A DNA stretch of 64,000 nucleotides from CAVQGZ01 sp942491665 (GTDB lineage Bacteria > Actinomycetota > Actinomycetes > Jiangellales > Jiangellaceae), in contig CALOBR010000021.1 of the NCBI GenBank assembly GCA_942491665.1, positions 186,001 through 250,000 of the forward strand. The letters are read 5' to 3'. The notes beneath the pieces are model-generated. The model worked only from the letters and a program-made list of their open reading frames with translations, was not told where the DNA came from and did no database searches. The translations under genes were made by a program, and so were the position numbers. Below are positions 52,214-60,237 of the stretch, in pieces; position 1 is the first letter of the stretch; each line of letters begins with the position of its first letter.

Positions 52214-52219
52214 TACCCT
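52214..52219 (+). promoter_or_regulatory. -10 box (TACCCT) of argS, leaderless arrangement
   Basis: TACCCT is followed by GTGCGG and then the GTG at 52226, six bases downstream. This supports 52226 as transcription and translation start and argues that the structured region upstream is not in the argS message made from this promoter. Confidence 0.5.
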
Positions 52220-52225
52220 GTGCGG

Positions 52226-53881
52226 GTGACCCCCGACGACCTGGCCCTGCTCGTCACCCGTTGCCTGAGGTCGTCCGTCGAGCGTCTCGGTGGTGACCTG
52301 GGCGCCGTCGGAGCGTCGGTGACGGTGGAGCGGCCCCGCAACCCCGAGCACGGCGACTACGCGACCAACGCCGCCATGCAGACGGGCAAGCGCGCCGGGC
52401 TCGTGCCGCGTGACCTCGCTGCGGCACTCGCTGAGTGCCTGCGCAGCGAAGCGGGCGTCGCCGATGCCTCGGTGGCCGGCCCGGGCTTCGTCAACGTCAC
52501 GCTCGAGGCTGCTGCCGCCGGGGCGCTGGCCGCCACGATCGTCGAGGCCGGTGCGGCCTATGGCCACGGCAACACCTTGGGGGGTCGCCGCATCGTCGTC
52601 GAGTTCATCTCGGCGAACCCCACCGGCCCCCTGCACCTCGGCCACACCCGCTGGGCAGCACTCGGTGACGCGCTCGCGCGCATTCTCGCCGCCGCGGGGG
52701 CAGAGGTGACCAGCGAGTTCTACGTCAACGACCGTGGCGCCCAGCTCGACCGGTTCGGTGAGTCGCTCATGGCAGTGGCGCACGGCCAGCCCGTGCCCCC
52801 CGACGGCTACCACGGCCAGTACGTGCACGACCTGTCGGCGCAGATCGTCGGTGACCGTCCCGACATCGTCGACCTGCCTGACGACCAGCAGGTGTCGGCC
52901 TTTCGTGAGGAGGGCTACCGCCGCCAGCTCGACGAGCAGCAGCGCCAGCTCGTCGACTTCAGGACGGTCTTCGACGTGTGGACCTCTGAGCGTGAGCTGC
53001 ACTCCTCTGGCAAGGTCGCGCACGGCGTCGACGTTCTCGCGAAAGCGGGGCACCTGTACGAGGCCGACGGGGCGCTGTTCATGCGCACGAGCGACTTCGG
53101 TGACGACAAAGACCGGGTACTGGTCAAGCAGGACGGCGAGTACACCTACTTCGCCTCCGACACCGCGTACTACATCGACAAGCGCGAGCGGGGCTTCGAC
53201 GTCTGCCTCTACCTGCTGGGAGCCGACCACCACGGCTACGTGGGGCGGCTTCGGGCCATCGCTGCCTGCGCCGGGGACGACCCCGAGGCGACGCTCGACG
53301 TGCTCATCGGCCAGATGGTCACGATCATGCGCGGCGGGCAAGAGATGCGGCTGTCCAAGCGCGCCGGCACCATCGTCACGCTGCACGACATCGTCGAGAT
53401 CGCCGGCGTGGACGCCGTGCGCTACTCGCTGTGCCGCTACCCGGCCGACTCCCCGATGACCCTCGACCTCGACCTCGTCACCCGGGCGAGCGCGGACAAC
53501 CCGGTGTTCTACGTCCAGTACGCCCACGCGCGGCTCTCCTCGATCCTGCGCAACGCGGCCGACCTGGGAGTCGAGCGCGGCGAGCTGGACCCGTCCCGGC
53601 TGGACCACCCGCGGGAGGCGGCGCTGCTGGGTGCCCTCGGGGAGTTCCCACGCGTTGTGGCCTCAGCCGCCGAGCTGCGCGAGCCGCACCGCGTCGCGCG
53701 GTACCTGGAGGACACGGCGGCGGTCTTCCACAAGTTCTACGACGAGTGCCGCGTCCTGCCGCAGGGCGACGAACAGGTCAGCGACCATCACCGGGCTCGG
53801 CTGTGGCTGGTGACGGCGACCCGCACGGTCGTCGCGAATGGGCTGGCTCTGCTGGGGGTTGACGCACCCGACAGGATGTGA
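52226..53881 (+). CDS. argS: Arginyl-tRNA synthetase
   Basis: A 551-residue class I aminoacyl-tRNA synthetase charging tRNA-Arg. The N-terminal Add-1 domain (RPRNPEHGDYATNAAMQTGK) recognises the tRNA elbow; the HIGH motif appears as FISANPTGPLHLGHTRWAAL and the KMSKS-like site as MRLSKRAGT. The anticodon-binding DALR domain ends the protein (VQYAHARLSSILRNA). It is a full-length enzyme. Its neighbours (lysA, hom, thrC, thrB, rho) match the M. tuberculosis order Rv1292 onward. Confidence 0.96.
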   Translation: MTPDDLALLVTRCLRSSVERLGGDLGAVGASVTVERPRNPEHGDYATNAAMQTGKRAGLVPRDLAAALAECLRSEAGVADASVAGPGFVNVTLEAAAAGALAATIVEAGAAYGHGNTLGGRRIVVEFISANPTGPLHLGHTRWAALGDALARILAAAGAEVTSEFYVNDRGAQLDRFGESLMAVAHGQPVPPDGYHGQYVHDLSAQIVGDRPDIVDLPDDQQVSAFREEGYRRQLDEQQRQLVDFRTVFDVWTSERELHSSGKVAHGVDVLAKAGHLYEADGALFMRTSDFGDDKDRVLVKQDGEYTYFASDTAYYIDKRERGFDVCLYLLGADHHGYVGRLRAIAACAGDDPEATLDVLIGQMVTIMRGGQEMRLSKRAGTIVTLHDIVEIAGVDAVRYSLCRYPADSPMTLDLDLVTRASADNPVFYVQYAHARLSSILRNAADLGVERGELDPSRLDHPREAALLGALGEFPRVVASAAELREPHRVARYLEDTAAVFHKFYDECRVLPQGDEQVSDHHRARLWLVTATRTVVANGLALLGVDAPDRM

Positions 53882-53913
53882 CGCCGTAGCCAAGCCGTCG
53901 AAAGAGGCAGCCT

Positions 53914-55185
53914 GTGGAGGAGTCGGAGGGCCTGACCCTCGCGGTGGTAGCCCTGCTGTTGCTGGGTTGGTCCCTGGTCGGCCGGCGCGCCGAGCGGTGG
54001 GGGCTCACCGCGCCGATGGCGTTCATCGGTGCCGGAGCACTGCTGGTCGCCATCGCCGGCGAGGACCTCACCGGCGGGACGATCCGCTTTCTGGCCGAGA
54101 TCACTCTGGTCATGGTGCTCTTCCACGACGCGAGCACAGTCCGGCTGGCCGACCTGCGCCGAGACCCCTGGATCGCTGTGCGTCTGCTCGCGATCGGGTT
54201 TCCGCTGGCGCTGGCGATGACGGCTGTCGCGGCCATGTGGCTGCTCCCGGTCGCCGGCGTCGCCGGGGCCGTCCTGATCGCGGCGTCCATCACGCCGACG
54301 GATGCCGGGCTGGGCGCTCCGACGATTCTCAACCCGAGGGTGCCGGTCAGGGTTCGGCGAGCGCTCAACGTCGAGAGCGGCCTGAACGACGGCCTCGCCA
54401 CCCCCCTCGTCCTGGGGTCACTGAGTGTTCTGGTGGGCAGCAGCGACGTCGACGGCGGAATCCTGAGCATCGCTGCGGTCCCGGTGGCCGTGGGCTTGGC
54501 GATCGGCACGGTCATCGGGCTCGCCGGTGCCGTCCTGCTGGACCACTCGCGCGACTCCGGGTGGAGCAGCGAGCGAGCCCGCGGGCTGGCGGTCTTCACC
54601 CTGCCGTTGATCTCCTTCGGCCTTGCGGAGATGACCGGAGCCAATGCGTTCATCGCTGCTTTCGTCGGCGGTCTCGCGTTCGGACGCTTCTCCCACTGCG
54701 TCGAGGAAGACAGGGAGGTGTCCGAGACGCTCGAGATCGCAGCCGACATCTTCGGGGCGGTGCTGTGGTTTCTTGCCGGCGGACTCCTCATCCTCACCTT
54801 CGAGGACGGGTTCGAGTGGCAGTGGCTGGCGCTCGCCGTGGCGGCGCTCACCGTCCTGCGGGTGGTTCCGGTCGCGGTCAGCCTGCTGGGCACCGGTTTC
54901 CGCTGGCCGACCGTGCTGTTCCTGGGCTGGTTCGGGCCGCGTGGGATCGCCACTATCGTCTTCGGCCTGCTCGCGGTCGAGGAGCTCGGAGGCAACCCCC
55001 TGCTGGTGGATGTGGGCGGGGTGATCAGTCTCACGGTCCTGATCAGCGTCGTCGCGCATGGCGCGACCGCTGGCCCACTGTCGAATGCCTACGGCGCGTG
55101 GGTCGCTCGAGCCCACGGGCCGATCGAGACCGAGCCCTCGGTCGAGCCGATGCCCTCCCGTGGCCGGAGCAGCACGCAGGAGTAG
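53914..55185 (+). CDS. Cation:proton antiporter (CPA1/NhaP-like)
   Basis: A 423-residue membrane protein with about twelve helices and CPA1-type motifs SITPTDAGLGAPTI (ion-binding Asp), NVESGLNDGLATPLVLGS and FGPRGIATIVFGLL. It exchanges Na+ or K+ for protons at the membrane. No regulatory TrkA-C domain follows. The GTG start has an AGAGG site ten bases upstream. It lies between argS and lysA, a place where M. tuberculosis has no gene, so it is an insertion into an otherwise conserved block. Confidence 0.87.
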   Translation: MEESEGLTLAVVALLLLGWSLVGRRAERWGLTAPMAFIGAGALLVAIAGEDLTGGTIRFLAEITLVMVLFHDASTVRLADLRRDPWIAVRLLAIGFPLALAMTAVAAMWLLPVAGVAGAVLIAASITPTDAGLGAPTILNPRVPVRVRRALNVESGLNDGLATPLVLGSLSVLVGSSDVDGGILSIAAVPVAVGLAIGTVIGLAGAVLLDHSRDSGWSSERARGLAVFTLPLISFGLAEMTGANAFIAAFVGGLAFGRFSHCVEEDREVSETLEIAADIFGAVLWFLAGGLLILTFEDGFEWQWLALAVAALTVLRVVPVAVSLLGTGFRWPTVLFLGWFGPRGIATIVFGLLAVEELGGNPLLVDVGGVISLTVLISVVAHGATAGPLSNAYGAWVARAHGPIETEPSVEPMPSRGRSSTQE

Positions 55186-55206
55186 GGCGCTCTAGGCTTT
55201 GCCCGC

Positions 55207-56589
55207 GTGCGAGCTCATCCTGCCGGCCCTCTGCATGCCGACCTGCTGCCCGAGCAGGGCCCGGGGCTGCCCCCGGCCCACCCGGCGGTACTCGCCACGC
55301 ACGTCTGGCCGATCGGGACGAGGCGCGAGCCATCCGGGGTAGTGAGCCTGCACGGCCGGCCGCTCACCGACCTGGCCGACGAGCATGGCACTCCCGCCTT
55401 CTTCCTGGACGAGGCCGACTTTCGCGCCCGTGCCCGCGCCTTTCGGTCCGCCTTCGACGGATGCGTCATCTACTACGCGGCCAAGGCGTTCCTGAGCCGG
55501 GCGGTGGCGCGGTGGGTGCACGAGGAGGGCCTGTTCATCGACGTCTGCAGTGGGGGAGAGCTGCGGGTAGCCCTGGACGCGGGTTTCCCGGTCGAGAACA
55601 TTGCGCTGCACGGCAACAACAAGTCCCTCGGTGAGCTCGAGATGGCCGTGCAGAGCCAGGTAGGGCTCGTCGTCGTCGACTCGTTCGACGAGATCGACGC
55701 GTTGGCCGAGGTGGCGGCCGCGCACGGACGCGTCCAGCCGGTGCTGCTGCGGGTGCGGGTCGGGGTCGAGGCCCACACCCACGAGTTCATCGCCACTGCC
55801 CACGAGGACGTGAAGTTCGGCTTCTCCCGCTCGGCCGGCGACGCGCTGGCGGCCGTGCGCGCCACGCTGGGCCGGCCGTCGCTGCAGCTGCGCGGCCTTC
55901 ACTCCCACATCGGGTCGCAGATCTTCGACACGGCCGGGTTCGAGGTGGCGGCGGCCCGGATGGTCGAGCTGCTCGTGCAGGTGCGCGACGAGCTCGGCGT
56001 CGAGCTGCCTGAGCTCGACCTCGGCGGGGGCCTGGGAATCGCCTACGTCGACGCCGACGACCCGCAGCCGCTCGACCAGCTCGCCACCCGGCTGCTCGAC
56101 ATCGTGGCACGGGAGTGCGAGCGTGCCGGGCTCGCGGTGCCGCAGGTGGCGGTCGAGCCGGGCAGAGCCCTCGTCGGGCCGGCCATGCTGACCGCCTACC
56201 GGGTGGGGACGGTGAAGAACGTGGACGGCATCCGCACCTACGTCAGCGTCGACGGGGGGATGAGCGACAACATCCGCACGGCTCTCTACGACGCCGACTA
56301 CACCGTGACCCTGGCCAACCGGACACCGAGAGAGCCGCTCATGCTCACCCGCGTCGTCGGCAAGCACTGCGAGTCCGGCGACGTCGTCGTCCGCGACGCC
56401 TGGCTGCCGAGCGACACCCGCCCCGGTGACCTGCTCGCCGTCGCGGCCACGGGTGCCTACTGCCGCTCGATGGCCAGCAACTACAACATGGTCGAGCGGC
56501 CGCCGGTGGTCGTGGTGGACGAGGCGGGCTCCCGGGTGATCGTGCGCCGCGAGAGCATGGACGACCTGCTGGCCTGCGACCTCGGCTGA
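55207..56589 (+). CDS. lysA: Diaminopimelate decarboxylase
   Basis: A 460-residue PLP enzyme making lysine from meso-diaminopimelate. The PLP lysine is in VIYYAAKAFLSRA near residue 93; LHGNNKS, LHSHIGSQI, DLGGGLGIAY and EPGRALVGPAM bind cofactor phosphate and substrate, and the CESGDVV motif supplies the partner-chain Cys. The GTG start has a TAGGCT box eight bases upstream, near-leaderless. It is followed by 107 bases with a structured leader for hom. Confidence 0.95.
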   Translation: MRAHPAGPLHADLLPEQGPGLPPAHPAVLATHVWPIGTRREPSGVVSLHGRPLTDLADEHGTPAFFLDEADFRARARAFRSAFDGCVIYYAAKAFLSRAVARWVHEEGLFIDVCSGGELRVALDAGFPVENIALHGNNKSLGELEMAVQSQVGLVVVDSFDEIDALAEVAAAHGRVQPVLLRVRVGVEAHTHEFIATAHEDVKFGFSRSAGDALAAVRATLGRPSLQLRGLHSHIGSQIFDTAGFEVAAARMVELLVQVRDELGVELPELDLGGGLGIAYVDADDPQPLDQLATRLLDIVARECERAGLAVPQVAVEPGRALVGPAMLTAYRVGTVKNVDGIRTYVSVDGGMSDNIRTALYDADYTVTLANRTPREPLMLTRVVGKHCESGDVVVRDAWLPSDTRPGDLLAVAATGAYCRSMASNYNMVERPPVVVVDEAGSRVIVRRESMDDLLACDLG

Positions 56590-56620
56590 GCAGGTGGGCA
56601 CCCGCATGGGAGACTGGCCC

Positions 56621-56666
56621 GTGCCGCCGCAGGCGACGTCAGCAGACGTCGCCACAGGTGCGGCAC
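56621..56666 (+). promoter_or_regulatory. Two-tier stem-loop in the leader of hom-thrC-thrB
   Basis: GGCGACGTC (56632-56640) pairs perfectly with GACGTCGCC (56645-56653) across an AGCA tetraloop. This 9-bp hairpin is framed by GTGCCGC (56621-56627) and GCGGCAC (56660-56666), another perfect 7-bp pairing. The whole structure ends 30 bases before the hom ATG. No T-tract follows, so a simple terminator is unlikely; a leader controlling the threonine operon is plausible. Confidence 0.6.
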
Positions 56667-56696
56667 CCGAGAAGAAGGTGAGGAACGCAACCGCCC

Positions 56697-57983
56697 ATGG
56701 CTGAGCCTGTTCGCATCGCCCTGCTGGGCTGCGGGAACGTCGGTGCGCAGGTCGTGCGACTGCTGAGCGAGCACGGTGACGACCTCACCGCTCGGGTGGG
56801 ACGCCCGCTCGAGCTCGCCGGCGTCGCTGTGCGCGACGCCACGGCTGCGCGCCCGGGCGTGCCCGCGCACCTGCTCACCGCCGACCCGCAGGCCCTCGTG
56901 GAGTCCGGGGACGTCGACGTCGTCGTCGAGCTGATCGGTGGCATCGAGCCGGCTCGCACGCTGGTGCTCACGGCGATGGCCAACGGTGCGTCCGTCGTGA
57001 CCGCGAACAAGGCGCTGATGGCCGCCGACGGGGCGACGTTGCACGACGCGGCCCGCGAGCATGGTGTCGACCTGTACTTCGAGGCTGCCGTCGCCGGGGC
57101 CATCCCGCTGCTCCGGCCCCTGCGCGAGTCGCTCGTGGGCGACCGCGTGCAGCGGGTGATGGGCATCGTGAACGGCACCACCAACTACGTGCTCGACCGG
57201 ATGGACACCGAGGGCGACGACCTCGACGCCGTGATCGCCGACGCCCAGCGGCTTGGGTACGCCGAGGCCGACCCCACGGCCGACGTGGACGGCCACGACG
57301 CCGCGGCGAAGGCGGCCATCTTGGCCTCGCTGGCGTTCCACACCCGGGTGAGCGCCGACCAGGTTGAGGTCGAAGGCATCCGCGGCGTGACCGGCACCGA
57401 TGTCCGCAGCGCCCAAGCGATGGACGGCGTGGTCAAGCTGCTCGCCGTCGCCGACCGGCTCGACGACGCGCGCATCAGCGTATGGGTCGGCCCGACGATC
57501 ATCCCCCGCAGCCACCCGCTGGGCAGCGTTCACGGGGCGTTCAACGCGGTGGTCGTCGATGCCGATGCGGCCGGGCAGCTGATGTTCTACGGCCAGGGGG
57601 CCGGCGGACTGCCGACTGCGAGCGCCGTCCTCGGCGACGTCGTCACCACCTCGCGCAACCGCGTGCAGGGCGTGCTGGGGGTGGGGGAGAGCAGCTACGC
57701 CGACGTGGTCGTCGCCCCGGCCGGAGAGGCCGTCACCCGATTCCACCTGGTCGTCGACGTCGACGACCGTCCTGGCGTTCTCGCCGCGGTGGCCGGTGTC
57801 TTCGCCGCCAACGGCGTCTCGATCGAGACGGTGCGCCAAGAGATCCGCCCGCCGGCCGACGCCGAGCTGGTGATCGTCACCCATCCGGCGACCAAGCGTG
57901 CTCTGGACCAGACGGTGTCCGACCTGCGACAGGCGCCGGTGGTGCGCTCGGTCGTGTCGGTGCTGCGAGTGGAGGCGTTGTAG
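56697..57983 (+). CDS. hom: Homoserine dehydrogenase
   Basis: A 428-residue homoserine dehydrogenase, the branch enzyme leading to threonine and methionine. The NAD(P) fold starts IALLGCGNVGAQVVRLL, the substrate site has ANKALMA and a GIVNGTTNYVLDRM motif, and the catalytic Lys lies in the YAEADPTADVDGHDAAAKAA segment. A C-terminal ACT domain (FHLVVDVDDRPGVLAAVAG) provides threonine feedback control. The ATG has a GGTGAGGA site. thrC starts directly after its TAG stop. Confidence 0.95.
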   Translation: MAEPVRIALLGCGNVGAQVVRLLSEHGDDLTARVGRPLELAGVAVRDATAARPGVPAHLLTADPQALVESGDVDVVVELIGGIEPARTLVLTAMANGASVVTANKALMAADGATLHDAAREHGVDLYFEAAVAGAIPLLRPLRESLVGDRVQRVMGIVNGTTNYVLDRMDTEGDDLDAVIADAQRLGYAEADPTADVDGHDAAAKAAILASLAFHTRVSADQVEVEGIRGVTGTDVRSAQAMDGVVKLLAVADRLDDARISVWVGPTIIPRSHPLGSVHGAFNAVVVDADAAGQLMFYGQGAGGLPTASAVLGDVVTTSRNRVQGVLGVGESSYADVVVAPAGEAVTRFHLVVDVDDRPGVLAAVAGVFAANGVSIETVRQEIRPPADAELVIVTHPATKRALDQTVSDLRQAPVVRSVVSVLRVEAL

Positions 57984-59048
57984 GTGGCACACCTGTGGCG
58001 GGGAGTGATCGAGGAGTACCGCGACCGGCTACCGGTGACGGCCGCGACGCCGGTGATTACGCTGCACGAGGGCGGCACGCCGTTGGTGCGGGCAGCCTGG
58101 CTGTCGGCGCAGACTGGCTGTGACGTGTACTGCAAGGTCGAGGGCTGCAACCCGACCGGGTCGTTCAAAGACCGAGGCATGACGCTGGCCATCTCCAAGG
58201 CGGCTGAAGAGGGCGCCAAGGCCGTGGTGTGCGCGTCCACCGGCAACACCAGCGCCTCGGCGGCCGCCTATGCCGCCGCGGCCGACATGACCCCGGTAGT
58301 GCTCATCCCGGCAGGCAAGATCGCCAAGGGAAAACTCGCCCAGGCCGTCATGCACGGCGCCCAGGTGCTCCAGGTGGACGGCAACTTCGACGACTGCCTC
58401 GACCTGGCGCGCGAGCTCTCCGACCGCTACCCCGTCGCCTTGGTGAACTCGGTCAACCCCTTTCGCCTGCAGGGGCAGAAGACCGGGGCCTTCGAGGTGG
58501 TCGACTACTTGGGCGACGCCCCTGACCTGCACGTCCTGCCGACCGGAAACGCCGGCAACATCTCCGCCTACTGGCTGGGCTACCGCGAGTACGCCGCCGA
58601 CGGGCCCGCGAGCCACCGCCCGCGCATGTGGGGCGTTCAGGCGGCGGGTGCCGCCCCCCTCGTCGCTGGCGAGCCTGTGCGCACGCCGGAGACGGTGGCA
58701 ACCGCCATCCGCATCGGCAACCCGGCGTCCTGGGACTTGGCGATCGCCGCGCGCGACGAGTCCGGCGGTGCGATCACCGCCGTCGACGACACCGCCATCC
58801 TGGACGCGCAGGCTGCCCTCGCTGCCCACGACGGCCTGTTCGTCGAGCCCGCGTCGGCGGCGCCGGTCGCCGGCCTGCTCGAGGCTGCCCGGGACGGCAC
58901 CGTGACCGCAGGGCAGCGCATCGTGGTCACCGTCACCGGCGTGGGCCTCAAAGACATCGACACCGCCATGGACCACCACGGCGATCTCGACCCCACCGTC
59001 GTGCGCGTCGACGCGGACGCGGCCGCCGAGGCCCTCGGGCTGGCGTGA
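57984..59048 (+). CDS. thrC: Threonine synthase
   Basis: A 354-residue short-type threonine synthase, a PLP enzyme converting phosphohomoserine to threonine. The PLP Lys is in NPTGSFKDRGMTLAISKA; GNTSASAAAYAAAADM and the phosphate-binding LPTGNAGNISAYWLG follow. Length and motifs match the actinobacterial enzyme (Rv1295). It begins with GTG immediately after the hom stop and ends in GTGA overlapping thrB, so the three genes are one translational unit. Confidence 0.96.
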   Translation: MAHLWRGVIEEYRDRLPVTAATPVITLHEGGTPLVRAAWLSAQTGCDVYCKVEGCNPTGSFKDRGMTLAISKAAEEGAKAVVCASTGNTSASAAAYAAAADMTPVVLIPAGKIAKGKLAQAVMHGAQVLQVDGNFDDCLDLARELSDRYPVALVNSVNPFRLQGQKTGAFEVVDYLGDAPDLHVLPTGNAGNISAYWLGYREYAADGPASHRPRMWGVQAAGAAPLVAGEPVRTPETVATAIRIGNPASWDLAIAARDESGGAITAVDDTAILDAQAALAAHDGLFVEPASAAPVAGLLEAARDGTVTAGQRIVVTVTGVGLKDIDTAMDHHGDLDPTVVRVDADAAAEALGLA

Positions 59049-59989
59049 GCGCACCCACCTCGGCCCACCCGCAGGTGCCCACCGGGACAGCAGCGCGGGT
59101 GCAGGTGCCCGCCACGAGTGCGAACCTCGGCCCGGCGTTCGACGCCGCGGGGCTGTCGCTGGGCCTCTACGACGAGGTCGACGTGCGCGCCACCGCGTCG
59201 GGCTGCAGCGTCGACGTGAGCGGTCACGGCGCGCAGAACGTGCCGACCGACGAGTCGCACCTCGTACTGCGAGCGGTGCGGGCCGGCCTCGACGCCGCCG
59301 GCGTCGCCCAGCCCGGGCTCGCGCTGCGCGCCACCAACCGCATCCCGCACGGACGCGGGCTGGGGTCATCAGCCGCGGCAACCGTCGCCGGCCTGCTCGT
59401 CGCGCAGACGTTCGCGCGGGCCGCCGGGGTCGAGCAGGACCTGCCCCGAGGACGGCTTCTCGAGCTGGCCAGCGAGTTCGAGGGCCATGCCGACAACGTC
59501 GGCGCAGCGCTGCTCGGTGGCTTGACGCTCGTGTGGAGCGACGCCGGCGGACAGGTGCACGCTGCTCGGCTGCCGGTCGACTCCCGGGTGGCACCCGTCG
59601 TCCTCGTCCCGGTGGACACGCTGAGCACGGCCCGGGCCCGGGGGATGATTCCGCAGTCGGTCCCGCACCGGGTGGCCGCCTTCAACGTCGGGCGCAGCGC
59701 TTTGCTCGTCAGCGCGCTCACCGCGCATCCAGAGCTGTTGCTGGCCGCGACCGACGACCGGCTGCACCAGCCGTACCGCGCGGGGGCGTTCCCCGAGTCG
59801 ATGGCGCTCGTCGAACGACTGCGCGCGCGAGGGCTGGCTGCCGTGATCTCCGGGGCGGGGCCCAGCGTGCTCGTGCTCGGTACGGTCGCCGACTCCGGTG
59901 CCGACATGGAGGTTCCCGAGTCGTGGGCTTCGCTGCGGCTCGACGTGGATGCCGACGGGGCGAAGGTGCTCATCCGTTCGGGGGAGTAG
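59045..59989 (+). CDS. thrB: Homoserine kinase
   Basis: A 314-residue GHMP-family kinase that phosphorylates homoserine. VQVPATSANLGPAFDAAGL is the N-terminal GHMP motif 1 and PHGRGLGSSAAATVAGLLVA the ATP loop; ISGAGPSVLVL near the C-terminus is motif 3. The GTG start overlaps the thrC stop by four bases. A Gly/Ala-rich lead of about 18 residues precedes the first motif. It ends the threonine operon; a 248-base leader of rho follows. Confidence 0.95.
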   Translation: MSAPTSAHPQVPTGTAARVQVPATSANLGPAFDAAGLSLGLYDEVDVRATASGCSVDVSGHGAQNVPTDESHLVLRAVRAGLDAAGVAQPGLALRATNRIPHGRGLGSSAAATVAGLLVAQTFARAAGVEQDLPRGRLLELASEFEGHADNVGAALLGGLTLVWSDAGGQVHAARLPVDSRVAPVVLVPVDTLSTARARGMIPQSVPHRVAAFNVGRSALLVSALTAHPELLLAATDDRLHQPYRAGAFPESMALVERLRARGLAAVISGAGPSVLVLGTVADSGADMEVPESWASLRLDVDADGAKVLIRSGE

Positions 59990-60237
59990 CAGGTCACGAC
60001 ACGGATACGGTGTGGCGCCGGGAATGGTGAGCCTGGCCCGGCGTGTTACTGTCTGACAGCAGTGATCGACCCGTTCGTGGTCGTCACCATCCCATCCGCT
60101 CGCTCGTAGCAGGCGTCCCGTACGCACGCTCGAGCGTCGGAGGTTCACTCCCCAGCCCGTGACGCGGGTGGCTCCGCTACCTGCGATCCACGTCCGCTAC
60201 CGGGACGCTCCCGGTACGTGAGAGAGAAGGGTCCTCG
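59990..60237 (+). promoter_or_regulatory. rho promoter and structured leader
   Basis: TACTGT at 60047-60052 is a good -10 box, giving a leader of about 180 bases. A GGAAT at 60021-60025 with GTT 19 bases later (60045-60047) may be an overlapping SigR-type promoter, one base off the usual 18. Just before the ribosome-binding site (AGAGAGAAGGG) a perfect hairpin forms: TACCGGGA (60198-60205), loop CGC, TCCCGGTA (60209-60216), extended by CACGT/ACGTG. Long structured leaders fit the known autoregulation of rho. Confidence 0.5.

Noticed and set aside
51805..52225. Integrative element using tRNA-Arg as attachment site
   Set aside because: No integrase gene and no repeat of the tRNA 3' end was found nearby; the inverted repeats here are not copies of the tRNA.
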